64,000 nt of DNA from CALBGR01 sp964499935. GTDB lineage: Bacteria > Patescibacteriota > Saccharimonadia > Saccharimonadales > UBA4665. The stretch is from NCBI GenBank assembly GCA_964499935.1, contig CAZCMS010000001.1, positions 744,001 through 808,000 on the forward strand, read 5' to 3'. The notes under the pieces are model-generated. The model was given only the letters and a program-made list of their open reading frames with translations, was not told the origin of the DNA and did not search any database. Below, piece by piece: positions 27,401 through 35,061 of the stretch. Within the stretch, counting starts at the first letter, position 1, and every line of letters starts with the position of its first letter. Made by a program: the position numbers and the translations under genes.

Positions 27401-27498
27401 ATGAAACAAACGTCGAGGCGTCATATGATATAGCCGAGGCTATTCAGCAACAACTGGCAAAAGAGTATGTTGATGAGTACAATGGTTTACTGGTATGA
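24433..27498 (+). CDS. hsdR: Type I restriction enzyme subunit R
   Basis: The 1021-residue protein has the HSDR_N nuclease domain (FEVVTELTYRNGDEEFRPDITLLINGLPLAFIEVKRPN, with the PD-ExK pattern D...EVK), the P-loop HTQGSGKTALAYYNV at about 316, a DEAH box IYFLDEAHRSY at about 426 and helicase motifs down to VFVYNMLLTGFDASRLKKLYL and QTLTRVNRPYKNFQYGFVVDF. It translocates and cuts DNA when its HsdM/HsdS complex meets unmodified sites. TATAAT lies 11 nt upstream. The stop overlaps hsdM by 4 bases. Confidence 0.97.
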   Translation: MAFNEDSRVKIPAILHLQRLGYEYLSLKDKNTIDESTNIFIDVFKSSIKRINKDIDEAGLSRLLADISLELDNDDLGKSFYERLLLQSSHKLIDFENFDNNTFNVVTELTYRNGDEEFRPDITLLINGLPLAFIEVKRPNNHEGILAERNRINVRFKNERFKKFVNITQLLIFSNNMEYDDSGINPLPGAFYATTSKLSDVKFNNFREEEKLDYDGLLKDLTSDQEDFILRDNNQLVIKHSPEFVTNKDPDTPTNRILTSLTSRDRIKMILRFALAYVDDPDNGMQKHIMRYPQFFATKAIEQSLENNINRGIIWHTQGSGKTALAYYNVRYLTHYYKQRGVIPKFYFIVDRLDLLVQASSEFSQRGLVVRNVDSKDQFAEEFKETKAIHGLTGQQEITVVNIQKFKDDTRVLDSVDYDLSVQRIYFLDEAHRSYSPTGSFLANLYESDRASIKIALTGTPLIIPNGDSQNDKHDSKTTRAIFGDYIHKYYYNASIADGYTLRLIREEIESSYKLEMESVLKELEVKNNEFDRKVLYAHRRFVEPMLDYIVNDFRNSRLRFDDSGVGAMVVCNSSEQARMMEEIFQERYSHTAETPSPLVSALILHDEGTKEDRRDKVKQFKQKKIDILFVYNMLLTGFDASRLKKLYLGRVIKAHNLLQTLTRVNRPYKNFQYGFVVDFANINNEFDATNRAYLNELNNEYKDVLGSDVEQNMFAGLFKSSEEIEQEITEIKNQLFSYDLDNAEVFSQQINKIDDRKQIAELKRILENARNLYNIAKLIGHHDLINKIDFHKINALYREVSYRLDLLNLKEVIQNGSESLNILNAALEDVVFSFRKVSESELRLADEVKDIVRKARTGLGGNFDPLDPYFVSLYEEFRRLFEKCNLIEQTQENMLEVMNEFQELYSKIKELNRTNENLRTKYGGDRKFARTHKRLRERILSSSDDPSLYAILNDTKHKIDEALADNESIIENTGYFSRLVLQKTVASFDETNVEASYDIAEAIQQQLAKEYVDEYNGLLV

Positions 27499-29105
27499 CA
27501 CAAGATTTTTCAAAACAAACAAAACAACTGATAGATAACCTAAAAGGCATATGCGCGAGCTATGGACTCGGTAATGATGGCAATGAATTCAAAATTATTA
27601 CCCAAAGCTTTCTGTATAAATTTTTAAACGATAAGTTTATATATGAAGTTAAGAAAAATGATACATCACTAGCCAATAACGACAAGTGGGAAGAGAGGCT
27701 TGGGTCATACTCTGAAAATGATCTTAAGTTGCTAATGGCTCGTATCCCCGTGGGAATCGCACATATTTATCCAAAACACTTTATATCAACATTATACAAC
27801 CAGCAAACTAAGGATAACTTCTCATCCATATTCGATAGTACGCTGCATGATATTGCCGTTGAGAATAACGATGTCTTCTCCGTTCATACAGAGGGCGGCT
27901 CTAACATACGTCTATTTGATGATTCATTAAGTAATTACATAACCGACAGTTCGAGGCGCAATGATTTTTGTAGAGCCATAATTAATCAATTGGTAGAGTT
28001 TAGCTTTGAGAATGTATTTACTGAAGGATTTGACTTCTTCTCGAATATTTTCGAATATATGATCAAAGACTACAATAAGGATGGGGGTGGTAAATATGCG
28101 GAATATTACACACCCCATGCCGTTGCTAAAATAATGGCACGAGTTCTTGTGGATGAGAATCCGAGTAATGTCACGGTTTATGATCCAGCTGCAGGATCAG
28201 GCACTTTACTAATGAATCTGGCGCACGCCATCGGTGAAGATAAATGTACCATATTTTCGCAGGATATATCACAAAAATCATCTGGTTTGTTGAGATTGAA
28301 TTTAATCTTAAACAACCTAACCCATTCGATCAATAACATCGTACAGGGTAATACGGTACTTAAGCCTGCTCATTTGGACGAGAAATTTGATTATGTCGTC
28401 TCAAACCCACCATTTAAACTGGATTTTAGCGATTATCAAGCTGAGTTGCTTGCTGGAAACAACACTGATAGATTTTTTGCAGGCGTGCCTAGTATTCCAA
28501 ATGCAAAAAAAGATAGCATGGCGATATACCTGCTGTTTATCCAGCATATTATTTTTTCACTTAGTCCAACAGGTAAGGCTGCTGTAGTTGTGCCTACCGG
28601 GTTTTTAACCGCAAATACTGGAATACAGAAGCGAATTAAGCAGAAGTTAATTGACGAGAAGATGCTAAGAGGCGTAGTTACGATGCCAAGTAACATTTTT
28701 GCTACGACCGGAACGAATGTTTCAATACTGTTCTTGGATAGAGAAAATGCAGAAGGCAAAATCGTGCTTATGGATGCTTCTAAACTTGGTAAAAAAGTTA
28801 AAGAAGGGAAGAACCAAAAAACGCTACTATCATCAGCAGACGAAGAAATGATTATAGAAAACTTTAAAAACAAAGAATCAGTCGACGACTTCTCAATAGT
28901 AGTCAGCTATGAGGACATTAAAGAAAAGAGGTACTCTTTTAGCGCCGGGCAGTATTTTGAAGTTAAGGTTGAGTATGTCGACATATCACCCGAAGACTTT
29001 GCTGAAAAAGTTAAAAATATTAAATCTCATTTAGATATTCTTTCTGAACGGAGACTTCGTTTAGATGATCAAATCCAGAGTCAACTTGATAGGCTAAGGC
29101 TATGA
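27495..29105 (+). CDS. hsdM: Type I methyltransferase subunit M
   Basis: The 536-residue protein has the N-terminal HsdM helical domain, the SAM-binding motif VYDPAAGSGTLLMNL at about 228-242 and the catalytic NPPF in DYVVSNPPFKLDF near 300, typical of N6-adenine methyltransferases. It methylates the recognition sequence set by HsdS. It overlaps hsdR and hsdS by 4 bases on each side (ATGA), so translation is coupled. Confidence 0.97.
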   Translation: MTQDFSKQTKQLIDNLKGICASYGLGNDGNEFKIITQSFLYKFLNDKFIYEVKKNDTSLANNDKWEERLGSYSENDLKLLMARIPVGIAHIYPKHFISTLYNQQTKDNFSSIFDSTLHDIAVENNDVFSVHTEGGSNIRLFDDSLSNYITDSSRRNDFCRAIINQLVEFSFENVFTEGFDFFSNIFEYMIKDYNKDGGGKYAEYYTPHAVAKIMARVLVDENPSNVTVYDPAAGSGTLLMNLAHAIGEDKCTIFSQDISQKSSGLLRLNLILNNLTHSINNIVQGNTVLKPAHLDEKFDYVVSNPPFKLDFSDYQAELLAGNNTDRFFAGVPSIPNAKKDSMAIYLLFIQHIIFSLSPTGKAAVVVPTGFLTANTGIQKRIKQKLIDEKMLRGVVTMPSNIFATTGTNVSILFLDRENAEGKIVLMDASKLGKKVKEGKNQKTLLSSADEEMIIENFKNKESVDDFSIVVSYEDIKEKRYSFSAGQYFEVKVEYVDISPEDFAEKVKNIKSHLDILSERRLRLDDQIQSQLDRLRL

Positions 29106-30391
29106 TAGATGGATGGACCGAAGCTAATCTCGGAGATGTTTTAACTGTTAAGCACGGCTATGCATTTAAGGGAGAAAACTTTTCGACATCTGGTAAGTAT
29201 ATTCTTCTCACTCCTGGAAATTTTTATGAATCTGGCGGATTTAAGGCAACGGCTGGGAAGGAAAAGTATTATTTGGCTGACTTCCCGAAGAGTTATATTT
29301 GCAATAAGGGGGATCTAGTTGTCGCAATGACTGAGCAAGCAGAAGGCTTGCTTGGAAGTACGGCTTTAGTACCTGTCGATGGCGTGTACTTACACAACCA
29401 ACGTATAGGATTAATTCAGCAGAAGGATGCGAGTAAGACGGATAAGGTATTTTTGTATTATCTATTTAATACAAATTTTGTCAGAAAACAAATAAAGGGA
29501 AGTTCTTCTGGCACTAAGGTTAAACATACCTCACCTGAGCGTATTTACGAGGTAAAAGTAAATTTACCCGACTTTCCTACGCAACAGAGAGTTGGAAAAA
29601 CCCTAAGTGCGATAGATCAGAAAATAGATCTTAATAACGAAATGATTTCAAAGCTAGAATCATTAACGAAGTCACTTTATGATTTTTGGTTTGTGCAGTA
29701 CGACTTCCCAGATAAAAACGGAAAGCCTTATAAGTCAACTGGCAACAAGATGGTGTTCAATGAAAAGCTAAAAAGAGAAATACCTATGGGCTGGGATGTA
29801 TTGGAGCTTTCCGACGTTATTAGTAGAACGGGTACTGGACTAAATCCACGCAATCATTTTAAGCTTGGAGAAGGAAATAATTATTACGTTACTATTACAA
29901 ATATTAAGAATGGTCGAGTCATTCTTGATGATAAATGCGACAGGATAAGTGACGAGACGCTCTCAATTATTAACCGGCGCTCTGATCTGCAACCAGGAGA
30001 TGTGCTATTTACCAGCATAGAGCCGGTAGGTGTTACGTATTTAATTCAAGAAAAGCCTAAGAACTGGAATATTAACGAGTCTGTCTTTACTGTTCGGGCT
30101 AACAAGGAAAAGGTTAGTCCCGAGTATCTATACATGCTTCTATCTAGTCAGGAGATGAAAGTATTTACGAAAAATGCTTCAGCTGGAAGTATCCATAAAG
30201 GGATTAGACATACAATCCTTAAGACATTCAAATTTCCATACGCCGGTCCGGAGTTGGTAGATATGTTCTCTAAGACTATTGAACCAATGCTGAGACAAAT
30301 TAATGAGATCGACGAAGAGAATCGAAGACTAGTTGAGTTGAGAGACTGGCTCTTGCCTTTATTAATGAACGGGCAAGCATACATTAGGTAG
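29102..30391 (+). CDS. hsdS: Type I specificity subunit S
   Basis: The 429-residue protein has two target recognition domains, each followed by a conserved helix: PTQQRVGKTLSAIDQKIDLNNEMISKLESLTKSLYDFWFVQYDFP after the first and MFSKTIEPMLRQINEIDEENRRLVELRDWLLPLLMNGQ after the second. The halves define the two parts of a split recognition sequence, which cannot be read from the protein alone. Confidence 0.95.
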   Translation: MIDGWTEANLGDVLTVKHGYAFKGENFSTSGKYILLTPGNFYESGGFKATAGKEKYYLADFPKSYICNKGDLVVAMTEQAEGLLGSTALVPVDGVYLHNQRIGLIQQKDASKTDKVFLYYLFNTNFVRKQIKGSSSGTKVKHTSPERIYEVKVNLPDFPTQQRVGKTLSAIDQKIDLNNEMISKLESLTKSLYDFWFVQYDFPDKNGKPYKSTGNKMVFNEKLKREIPMGWDVLELSDVISRTGTGLNPRNHFKLGEGNNYYVTITNIKNGRVILDDKCDRISDETLSIINRRSDLQPGDVLFTSIEPVGVTYLIQEKPKNWNINESVFTVRANKEKVSPEYLYMLLSSQEMKVFTKNASAGSIHKGIRHTILKTFKFPYAGPELVDMFSKTIEPMLRQINEIDEENRRLVELRDWLLPLLMNGQAYIR

Positions 30392-30486
30392 ACGCGGTGG
30401 AAGTGAGCGCGCCAAGTCTAGGCAAAAGAGTATTGAGTTAGCTGATACCTCATGTCATTTAAGTATTCACTGAAGTTACTAAGTAC

Positions 30487-30504
30487 GTCCACTAGGGGGA
30501 GCCA
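30487..30504 (+). repeat. Degenerate att-like sequence inside the element
   Basis: The 18 nt GTCCACTAGGGGGAGCCA match the attachment core at 13 of 18 positions, including the terminal GGAGCCA. It lies between hsdS and the gamma-glutamylcyclotransferase-like gene and may be an old integration boundary. Chance is possible. Confidence 0.3.
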
Positions 30505-30524
30505 AGAGCATATATTTTACAGGG

Positions 30525-30557
30525 AATCCAGTAAGTATTCACGCTGCTGGATTTTTT
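30525..30557 (+). terminator. Terminator after hsdS
   Basis: AATCCAG (30525-30531) pairs with CTGGATT (30547-30553), followed by T4. The loop is 15 nt. Confidence 0.6.
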
Positions 30558-30588
30558 CATGAGTCTTAAACAATATATACTAGCAAAG

Positions 30589-31152
30589 ATGGGTAAGATT
30601 TACGAAGACTCTATACTCGTTTTTGGATATGGATCCTTGATTAGTGGACACTCTTTACAAGCCACTGTTCCTGACGCGAAACACATAAAGCCTGCCTATA
30701 TCAAAGGGTTTCGTCGTGATTTTAGCGTGTGGGATCCAGAGGGCTGGACCGAGACAGAGCAGGACGTTGCAGGCATTCCGTTTTGTGCATTAGATGTTAC
30801 AAAGGGAAGTGGCAAAAATGTTAACGGTGTAGTTTTCGAGATGGGTCAAGATAATTTTATTGCCTTGAAGCGCCGTGAGCAAGAATATGAATTGCTTGAA
30901 ACGACTGCGTTTGATTTTGTAAGCCACAAGCCAATAGGACTATGCTTATTTTTCTCAGCCAATAAGAAGACAGGACGATATGTGTTTAATGAACCAGCAC
31001 AGGAGCGCTACATGGCAGTAATGCTCGACGCCGCTCGTAAGCTAGGTGATAATTTTTATAATCAATTTTTAGCAACTACTTACATCAATGGCACAGCTAT
31101 CATCAATATGCCCGAATTCCTGCAAAATTTTAGTTCAAGACCGGAAAGCTGA
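30589..31152 (+). CDS. Gamma-glutamylcyclotransferase-like (GGCT/ChaC-fold) protein
   Basis: The 187-residue protein has the GGCT signature YGSL (ILVFGYGSLISGHSL) near the N-terminus, GFRRDFSVWDPEG, and a possible catalytic Glu in KRREQEYELLETT. The fold acts on gamma-glutamyl peptides, releasing 5-oxoproline. The ATG at 30589 is preferred because TATACT precedes it closely; an in-frame ATG at 30559 sits inside the preceding terminator's T-run. It has its own strong terminator. Unlike the R-M genes it uses the local leaderless layout. Confidence 0.75.
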   Translation: MGKIYEDSILVFGYGSLISGHSLQATVPDAKHIKPAYIKGFRRDFSVWDPEGWTETEQDVAGIPFCALDVTKGSGKNVNGVVFEMGQDNFIALKRREQEYELLETTAFDFVSHKPIGLCLFFSANKKTGRYVFNEPAQERYMAVMLDAARKLGDNFYNQFLATTYINGTAIINMPEFLQNFSSRPES

Positions 31153-31155
31153 GCT

Positions 31156-31191
31156 AAGAAAAGACACCAGCATCCGTTGGTGTCTTTTCTT
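31156..31191 (+). terminator. Strong intrinsic terminator
   Basis: AAGAAAAGACACCA and TGGTGTCTTTTCTT form a 14-bp stem with a GCATCCG-T loop (31156-31191), followed by GTTTTTG. Confidence 0.9.
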
Positions 31192-31196
31192 GTTTT

Positions 31197-31267
31197 TGCA
31201 ATTGGCTTGTATCAGTGACGTAGATTTGCTTCAGCAAATCTACAGGTCACGCAGTTTAAATATCCAG
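31197..31267 (+). repeat. Dispersed hairpin repeat, copy 1
   Basis: These 71 nt align without gaps to 44366-44436 at 53 of 71 positions. The centre is a perfect 11-bp hairpin, GTAGATTTGCT-TC-AGCAAATCTAC, inside an outer GTGAC/GTCAC stem. The last bases run into the right attachment site, so it may be a recombinase-binding or element-end structure. Confidence 0.7.
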
Positions 31268-31279
31268 TCGCAGGAGCCA
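31262..31279 (+). other. Right attachment site (attR) of the integrated element
   Basis: ATCCAGTCGCAGGAGCCA is an exact copy of the last 15 nt plus CCA of tRNA-Asn at 21858-21875. No tRNA precedes it here, as expected for the displaced 3' end. Confidence 0.88.
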
Positions 31280-31590
31280 CAACGCGCATATTTAGTAGGA
31301 ATACTTTGCTGCATAGTTATGGATTCACGATAAAGGTGAAGCGAGTTCTGGATATTTATTTGCACATTACTTTATGTTGGTGTTAGTATTACACTAACTG
31401 CTCTTTACAAGTTTCAAATAGATACAAGTATAATTGCTTTTTTGACAATAAAAATGTAAAATATACTTCACTTGTTCAATCGAGAGGATTCGCAGTATCT
31501 GCTGAGTAAACCGAGAGCAGTGGTTCGTTAACAATCAGGTAATCTGGTAGTAGTTTATCTGCTATCCAAATACGAGAGGAAATTCTTAGT
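31280..31590 (+). promoter_or_regulatory. Gene-free leader region of the GC-rich operon
   Basis: The 311 bp are AT-rich and hold no convincing ORF. TTGACA (31442-31447) and TATACT (31462-31467) are near-consensus boxes but 14 nt apart, shorter than the usual 17. They are followed by a leader of about 115 nt with short self-complementary segments (GCAG-TAT-CTGC). GAGAGGA (31574-31580) is the ribosome binding site for the GTG at 31591. Confidence 0.5.
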
Positions 31591-32409
31591 GTGGACGTAA
31601 TACTCCCGCACAATGACAGGCATTATGTGGTTACGCGCCTCATTGCGAACGGTGTGTCCTACCGACTCTACATCGCACATGATGAAGATGCCGGTACCGA
31701 ACACCTCGTACAGATCGCGTCCGAGCTCGAACACAACAAATTGCTAGATCAAGCGGCGGTCACGCTGGGCAAACTGGAGCGAACTGCCGACCTCTTCGAG
31801 GCCAGGTACGCTGAAGAAAACCCGGATGATCGTCCGCTCGGCTACGAGAAGTTGTTCCCGAGCCTGGAAGCGAGCTTTGAGGTCGAGACCCAGGAAGGGC
31901 GCAGGGCTAACATCCTGACCCTCGCGGGTATCGACGACATCACCAAGCTGGTGCCACTGTCCGACTATCGACTCGCACATAAGCGTGTCGAGCTACCAAC
32001 CAGTGCGTGGATATTGGGTCGAATTCTGAAGTTGCTTGGGCTTGCCCATGCCTGCGGAATTTCGCCCCCCAGCCTCGGCGGAGGTAACGTGCTTATCGAA
32101 CCAGATGAGCACCGCGTCATCGTCGTCAACTGGATCAACGCCAAGAAGCACTTCGGGGCTGTCCCTGAGGAAGAAACCGCATCCGACATCGCCAAAGCTG
32201 CACGAGCAGTTTTTAGTGCTGTTGGAGGCGACCCGATGACCCTCGACTTTCCGCATGATGCAGAAGGTGGAGAGCAGTACATCAAGCTGCTTCGGTGGCT
32301 GGCAACGCAACAAGAACATGACGCTCATCGTGCGCACGTGGAGTTTTACAACGAAGTGTACGCACTGTTCGGGCGCGAGTTCCGTCCCTTCCAAACCCGA
32401 CCGCTCTAG
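31591..32409 (+). CDS. Kinase-like (pseudokinase) protein, first gene of the GC-rich operon
   Basis: The 272-residue protein starts with GTG after GAGAGGA. Residues 140-185 (ILGRILKLLGLAHACGISPPSLGGGNVLIEPDEHRVIVVNW) resemble the kinase catalytic loop and the following strand, but HxD is replaced by PPS, only the Asn of the loop remains, and DFG is replaced by VNW. The N-terminal part (VTRLIANGVSYRLYIAHDEDAGTEHLVQIA) resembles a kinase N-lobe without a clear P-loop. I therefore read it as a pseudokinase, perhaps a scaffold or sensor. The GC content is far above the flanks. Confidence 0.6.
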   Translation: MDVILPHNDRHYVVTRLIANGVSYRLYIAHDEDAGTEHLVQIASELEHNKLLDQAAVTLGKLERTADLFEARYAEENPDDRPLGYEKLFPSLEASFEVETQEGRRANILTLAGIDDITKLVPLSDYRLAHKRVELPTSAWILGRILKLLGLAHACGISPPSLGGGNVLIEPDEHRVIVVNWINAKKHFGAVPEEETASDIAKAARAVFSAVGGDPMTLDFPHDAEGGEQYIKLLRWLATQQEHDAHRAHVEFYNEVYALFGREFRPFQTRPL

Positions 32410-32434
32410 CGGTCTGTCAATAAAGGAAACACAC

Positions 32435-33610
32435 ATGGGTGATCGTACCCTCTCAAGGTCGTCGTATTCGGACGTCCATTTCAGGGCGACCGCTGGTGGT
32501 ACCCGTACCGCCACACACGACGCCGAGATCAGTCTCAGGCAGGGGCTGGGTCTCGACCCGCTGGTGGACCCCAAAGGTCTGCCGCATCTCGGACCGGTGC
32601 GTATGTCGCTGCCGCGCCTGAACGAGGTCAACGGTATCTGGCAACTGACCCGCGGACTTCCTATGCCCGTCGAGACGTTGCTCGACACCACAGCCTCTAT
32701 GGGCGACAACGTGGATCTCGCATTCGATGCGCTGCCACACGACTATGCCATGCTCACCGAAGGTGAGCTCCCGGTACTTGGTCGCTACGACGCGCAGATC
32801 GCCACAGCGATCTTCAACGACGTCGAAGACGGACGCACCGCCGTGCTGGCTCGTAGCCAGTTCGAAATGGCCGAGAAGATCGCTGAGCAGATGGCTATGC
32901 TGCCTCCGGGCTGGCAAGGATCTGGCAACAACAAGGAAGATCCTCAGTACGGGCTCTTCGCTGCGGCCTATCTGACCGCGCCTCGGATCCTAGAGTGGGG
33001 CCTCAAGCCGTATCACTTCGTGGTGTCGGACGAACCCATCGGCACCAGCCTTCAGTCTGATTGGCTGTACAAGCTGTTCGGTGACAACGTGTTCGACAAG
33101 ATCAAGGAGAACGGCTTCGATATCGGTTCGGATTTCCATCCCGATCTCGCGACAGTCGTGGACACCCTGGGAGAGCGAGCACATCGTTTCTTCTTGGAGG
33201 TTCCCGGCTGGAAGGGGAGAGCACCTGGCACCACATCAGATTACGTGTACCAGCAGTGGAGCGAGCTCTACGGCTCTAGTCACGTCGTCATCCTGCCGGA
33301 GAGCACCAAGCACCTGCATTTCATGAAGACCGTCATCATTGGTCTGACCGAAGGTGTGCTCGACCTACAGTCGGTCGTTCCGTTCCTCACGGATCGCGAT
33401 CTGACCGTACACGAAGCCGAGGCCATCCTGGACGCCGTCGCACATATCGATGTCGGCGCTCAGGCCAGGCGGAAGGGCTTCGAGAGCATCCCGCTCGCCG
33501 GCGCCTACTTCCGCAACAAGAACGACCTCATCCCTCTCACGGATGATGAGGTAGCAGAGGCTATGAGCCAAGTCGGTACCCCCGACGGCGACGAGCCTCA
33601 GTGGCTGTAG
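32435..33610 (+). CDS. vWA-like domain protein, second gene of the GC-rich operon
   Basis: The 391-residue protein starts at the ATG 32435 behind AAAGGAAA. LLDTTASMGDNVDLAFDAL (Asp84, Thr86, Ser88) reads like the metal-ion-dependent adhesion site D-x-[ST]-x-S of von Willebrand factor A domains; YHFVVSDEPIGTS near 200 could give the later Asp. The last third is helical with no known motif. vWA proteins commonly scaffold complexes with ATPases or kinases in regulatory and conflict systems. The MIDAS assignment is by eye. Confidence 0.6.
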   Translation: MGDRTLSRSSYSDVHFRATAGGTRTATHDAEISLRQGLGLDPLVDPKGLPHLGPVRMSLPRLNEVNGIWQLTRGLPMPVETLLDTTASMGDNVDLAFDALPHDYAMLTEGELPVLGRYDAQIATAIFNDVEDGRTAVLARSQFEMAEKIAEQMAMLPPGWQGSGNNKEDPQYGLFAAAYLTAPRILEWGLKPYHFVVSDEPIGTSLQSDWLYKLFGDNVFDKIKENGFDIGSDFHPDLATVVDTLGERAHRFFLEVPGWKGRAPGTTSDYVYQQWSELYGSSHVVILPESTKHLHFMKTVIIGLTEGVLDLQSVVPFLTDRDLTVHEAEAILDAVAHIDVGAQARRKGFESIPLAGAYFRNKNDLIPLTDDEVAEAMSQVGTPDGDEPQWL

Positions 33611-33658
33611 GACAAGCCATCCCTAGTATCTAGATCCCGTCCTGAAAGGAGACAGTAC

Positions 33659-35041
33659 ATGACCAACAAGGTCTACGTTGTCACCGATCTTGGACCGGGT
33701 GACGGCGGTAAGGGTGGTGTGGTGCACAAAATCAGTCACATGATGCGTGCCCACACCATCCTGAAGGCTGGCGGTGGCCAAGGTAGTCACGGCGTCCAAA
33801 CCTCTAGTGGTGAGCGCTTTGCGTTCAGTCATTGGGGGTGCGGTACGTTCGAGGCTGTCAAAACGCACATTTCGGATCAGATGATCATCATCCCCGAAGG
33901 TGTGCTTAACGAAGGCACATTGCTTCACTATCGTCATGGCATCGACGACCCATACTCGTTGCTTACAGCAGACGAGCGGGCCGTTTGTGCCACACCGTTT
34001 GACCAGTTGACCTCGCGGCTCACCGAGCTATCAAGAGGCGTAGACCCACGTGGAACGGTTGGCACCGGCGCAGGGGCTGCATATCGCAGCTTTCGGCGAT
34101 CGCCAAGTCTGTCGATTCTGGCTGGAGACCTTAGGGCCTCTGACCTCAAAGACCGACTTGCAGCCATCAGAGATGACACCAGAGAACAACTTCTGCCTAT
34201 ATTGGAGGGGGAGTTCTTGGCTGCAGACGAAGAAGAAGCAAGGACGATAGCCCAATACCTGAGCGAGGACGGGTTTCTCAACCACGCCTTCGACATACTC
34301 AGGGAAACGGGCAAACTCCTCCAGGTGGTTCCATCAGACTACTTGGGAGAAGTCGTTCTGCGTCGCCCTGGTGTTGCAATAGTTGAAACCTCGCACGGCG
34401 TCCTAACCGATCGTCACTACGGGTTTCATCCGCACACCAGTGCTATACGCACATTGCCACACTTCCGGCGTAGTCTTTTGGACAACACTGAGTACAAGGG
34501 TGAGATCGTCAATTTGGGTGTGTTTCGCGCTTACGCCATCAGGCACGGCGCAGGACCCATGCCCACGCACGACCCCGCCCTAGGAGAGCACCTTCTGCCT
34601 GGCAGCAGTAAAGGTGAAAACCGCTACCAAGGTGCAGTTCGAGTTGGCCCGCTTGATCTTGTTGCGTTGAGATACGCAATTGAAGTATGTGGTGGACCGC
34701 AAGTTTTCGATGGATTGGCAGTTAGTTGGTTCGACCAAATCCAGTCCAACGGAGTATGGCAGTTGTGTCATGCATACGACAACGCCAACCCCGACTACTT
34801 CCTGTCGCCAAACAGGATCAAAGTTAGTCAGGAAATCGGTACTGAACACACCCGGTATCAGCGCGGTCTCGGCCACGCACTCACCGAGTGTGTTCCACGG
34901 CTACAAGCCGTACCTGTTGACGCAAACAGCGGTCGAGACAAGCTCTATGAGCTCGTTAACACCACACTGCAAGCGTCGCTTGATGTTCCCGTTCGAATGG
35001 TTTCGTTCGGTCCCACAGAGCAAGACAAGTTCTGCAAATAA
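33659..35041 (+). CDS. Divergent adenylosuccinate synthetase (PurA-superfamily) homologue
   Basis: The 460-residue protein follows PurA from end to end. TDLGPGDGGKGG (Asp15, Lys18) stands for the GTP loop and catalytic Asp of GDEGKGK; GGGQGSHGV (His44) for GGNNAGHTV; GTVGTGAGAAYRSF for the IGTTGRGIGPAYEDK segment; VETSHGVLTDRHYG for EGAQGTLLDIDHG; and YAIRHGAGPMPT for the TRVGAGPFPT. PurA joins IMP and Asp with GTP. The many substitutions in otherwise invariant loops argue for a new substrate, and the catalytic Asp is kept (phage PurZ enzymes change it). GC is intermediate, near 50 per cent. AAAGGAGA precedes the ATG. Confidence 0.8.
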   Translation: MTNKVYVVTDLGPGDGGKGGVVHKISHMMRAHTILKAGGGQGSHGVQTSSGERFAFSHWGCGTFEAVKTHISDQMIIIPEGVLNEGTLLHYRHGIDDPYSLLTADERAVCATPFDQLTSRLTELSRGVDPRGTVGTGAGAAYRSFRRSPSLSILAGDLRASDLKDRLAAIRDDTREQLLPILEGEFLAADEEEARTIAQYLSEDGFLNHAFDILRETGKLLQVVPSDYLGEVVLRRPGVAIVETSHGVLTDRHYGFHPHTSAIRTLPHFRRSLLDNTEYKGEIVNLGVFRAYAIRHGAGPMPTHDPALGEHLLPGSSKGENRYQGAVRVGPLDLVALRYAIEVCGGPQVFDGLAVSWFDQIQSNGVWQLCHAYDNANPDYFLSPNRIKVSQEIGTEHTRYQRGLGHALTECVPRLQAVPVDANSGRDKLYELVNTTLQASLDVPVRMVSFGPTEQDKFCK

Positions 35042-35061
35042 ACCCCAAAATGAGGTGAAAC

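Larger units (their letters stand above)
21876..31279. mobile_element. Integrated element of 9.4 kb at tRNA-Asn carrying a type I R-M system
   Basis: The element lies between 18-bp direct repeats of the tRNA-Asn 3' end. Its left end encodes a large serine recombinase reading toward the tRNA; cargo comprises a small acidic ORF, an anchored PASTA-like protein, a probable small RNA, hsdR-hsdM-hsdS and a gamma-glutamylcyclotransferase-like gene. No replication, conjugation or phage structural genes are seen, so it looks like an integrative cargo element (a defence island). Direct repeats this long at a tRNA are usual for tyrosine integrases, and a serine recombinase here is noteworthy. Confidence 0.82.

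Noticed and set aside
33659..35041. Calling the PurA-like gene the normal purine biosynthesis enzyme
   Set aside because: Invariant loops are altered, the operon context is foreign and no other purine genes accompany it.
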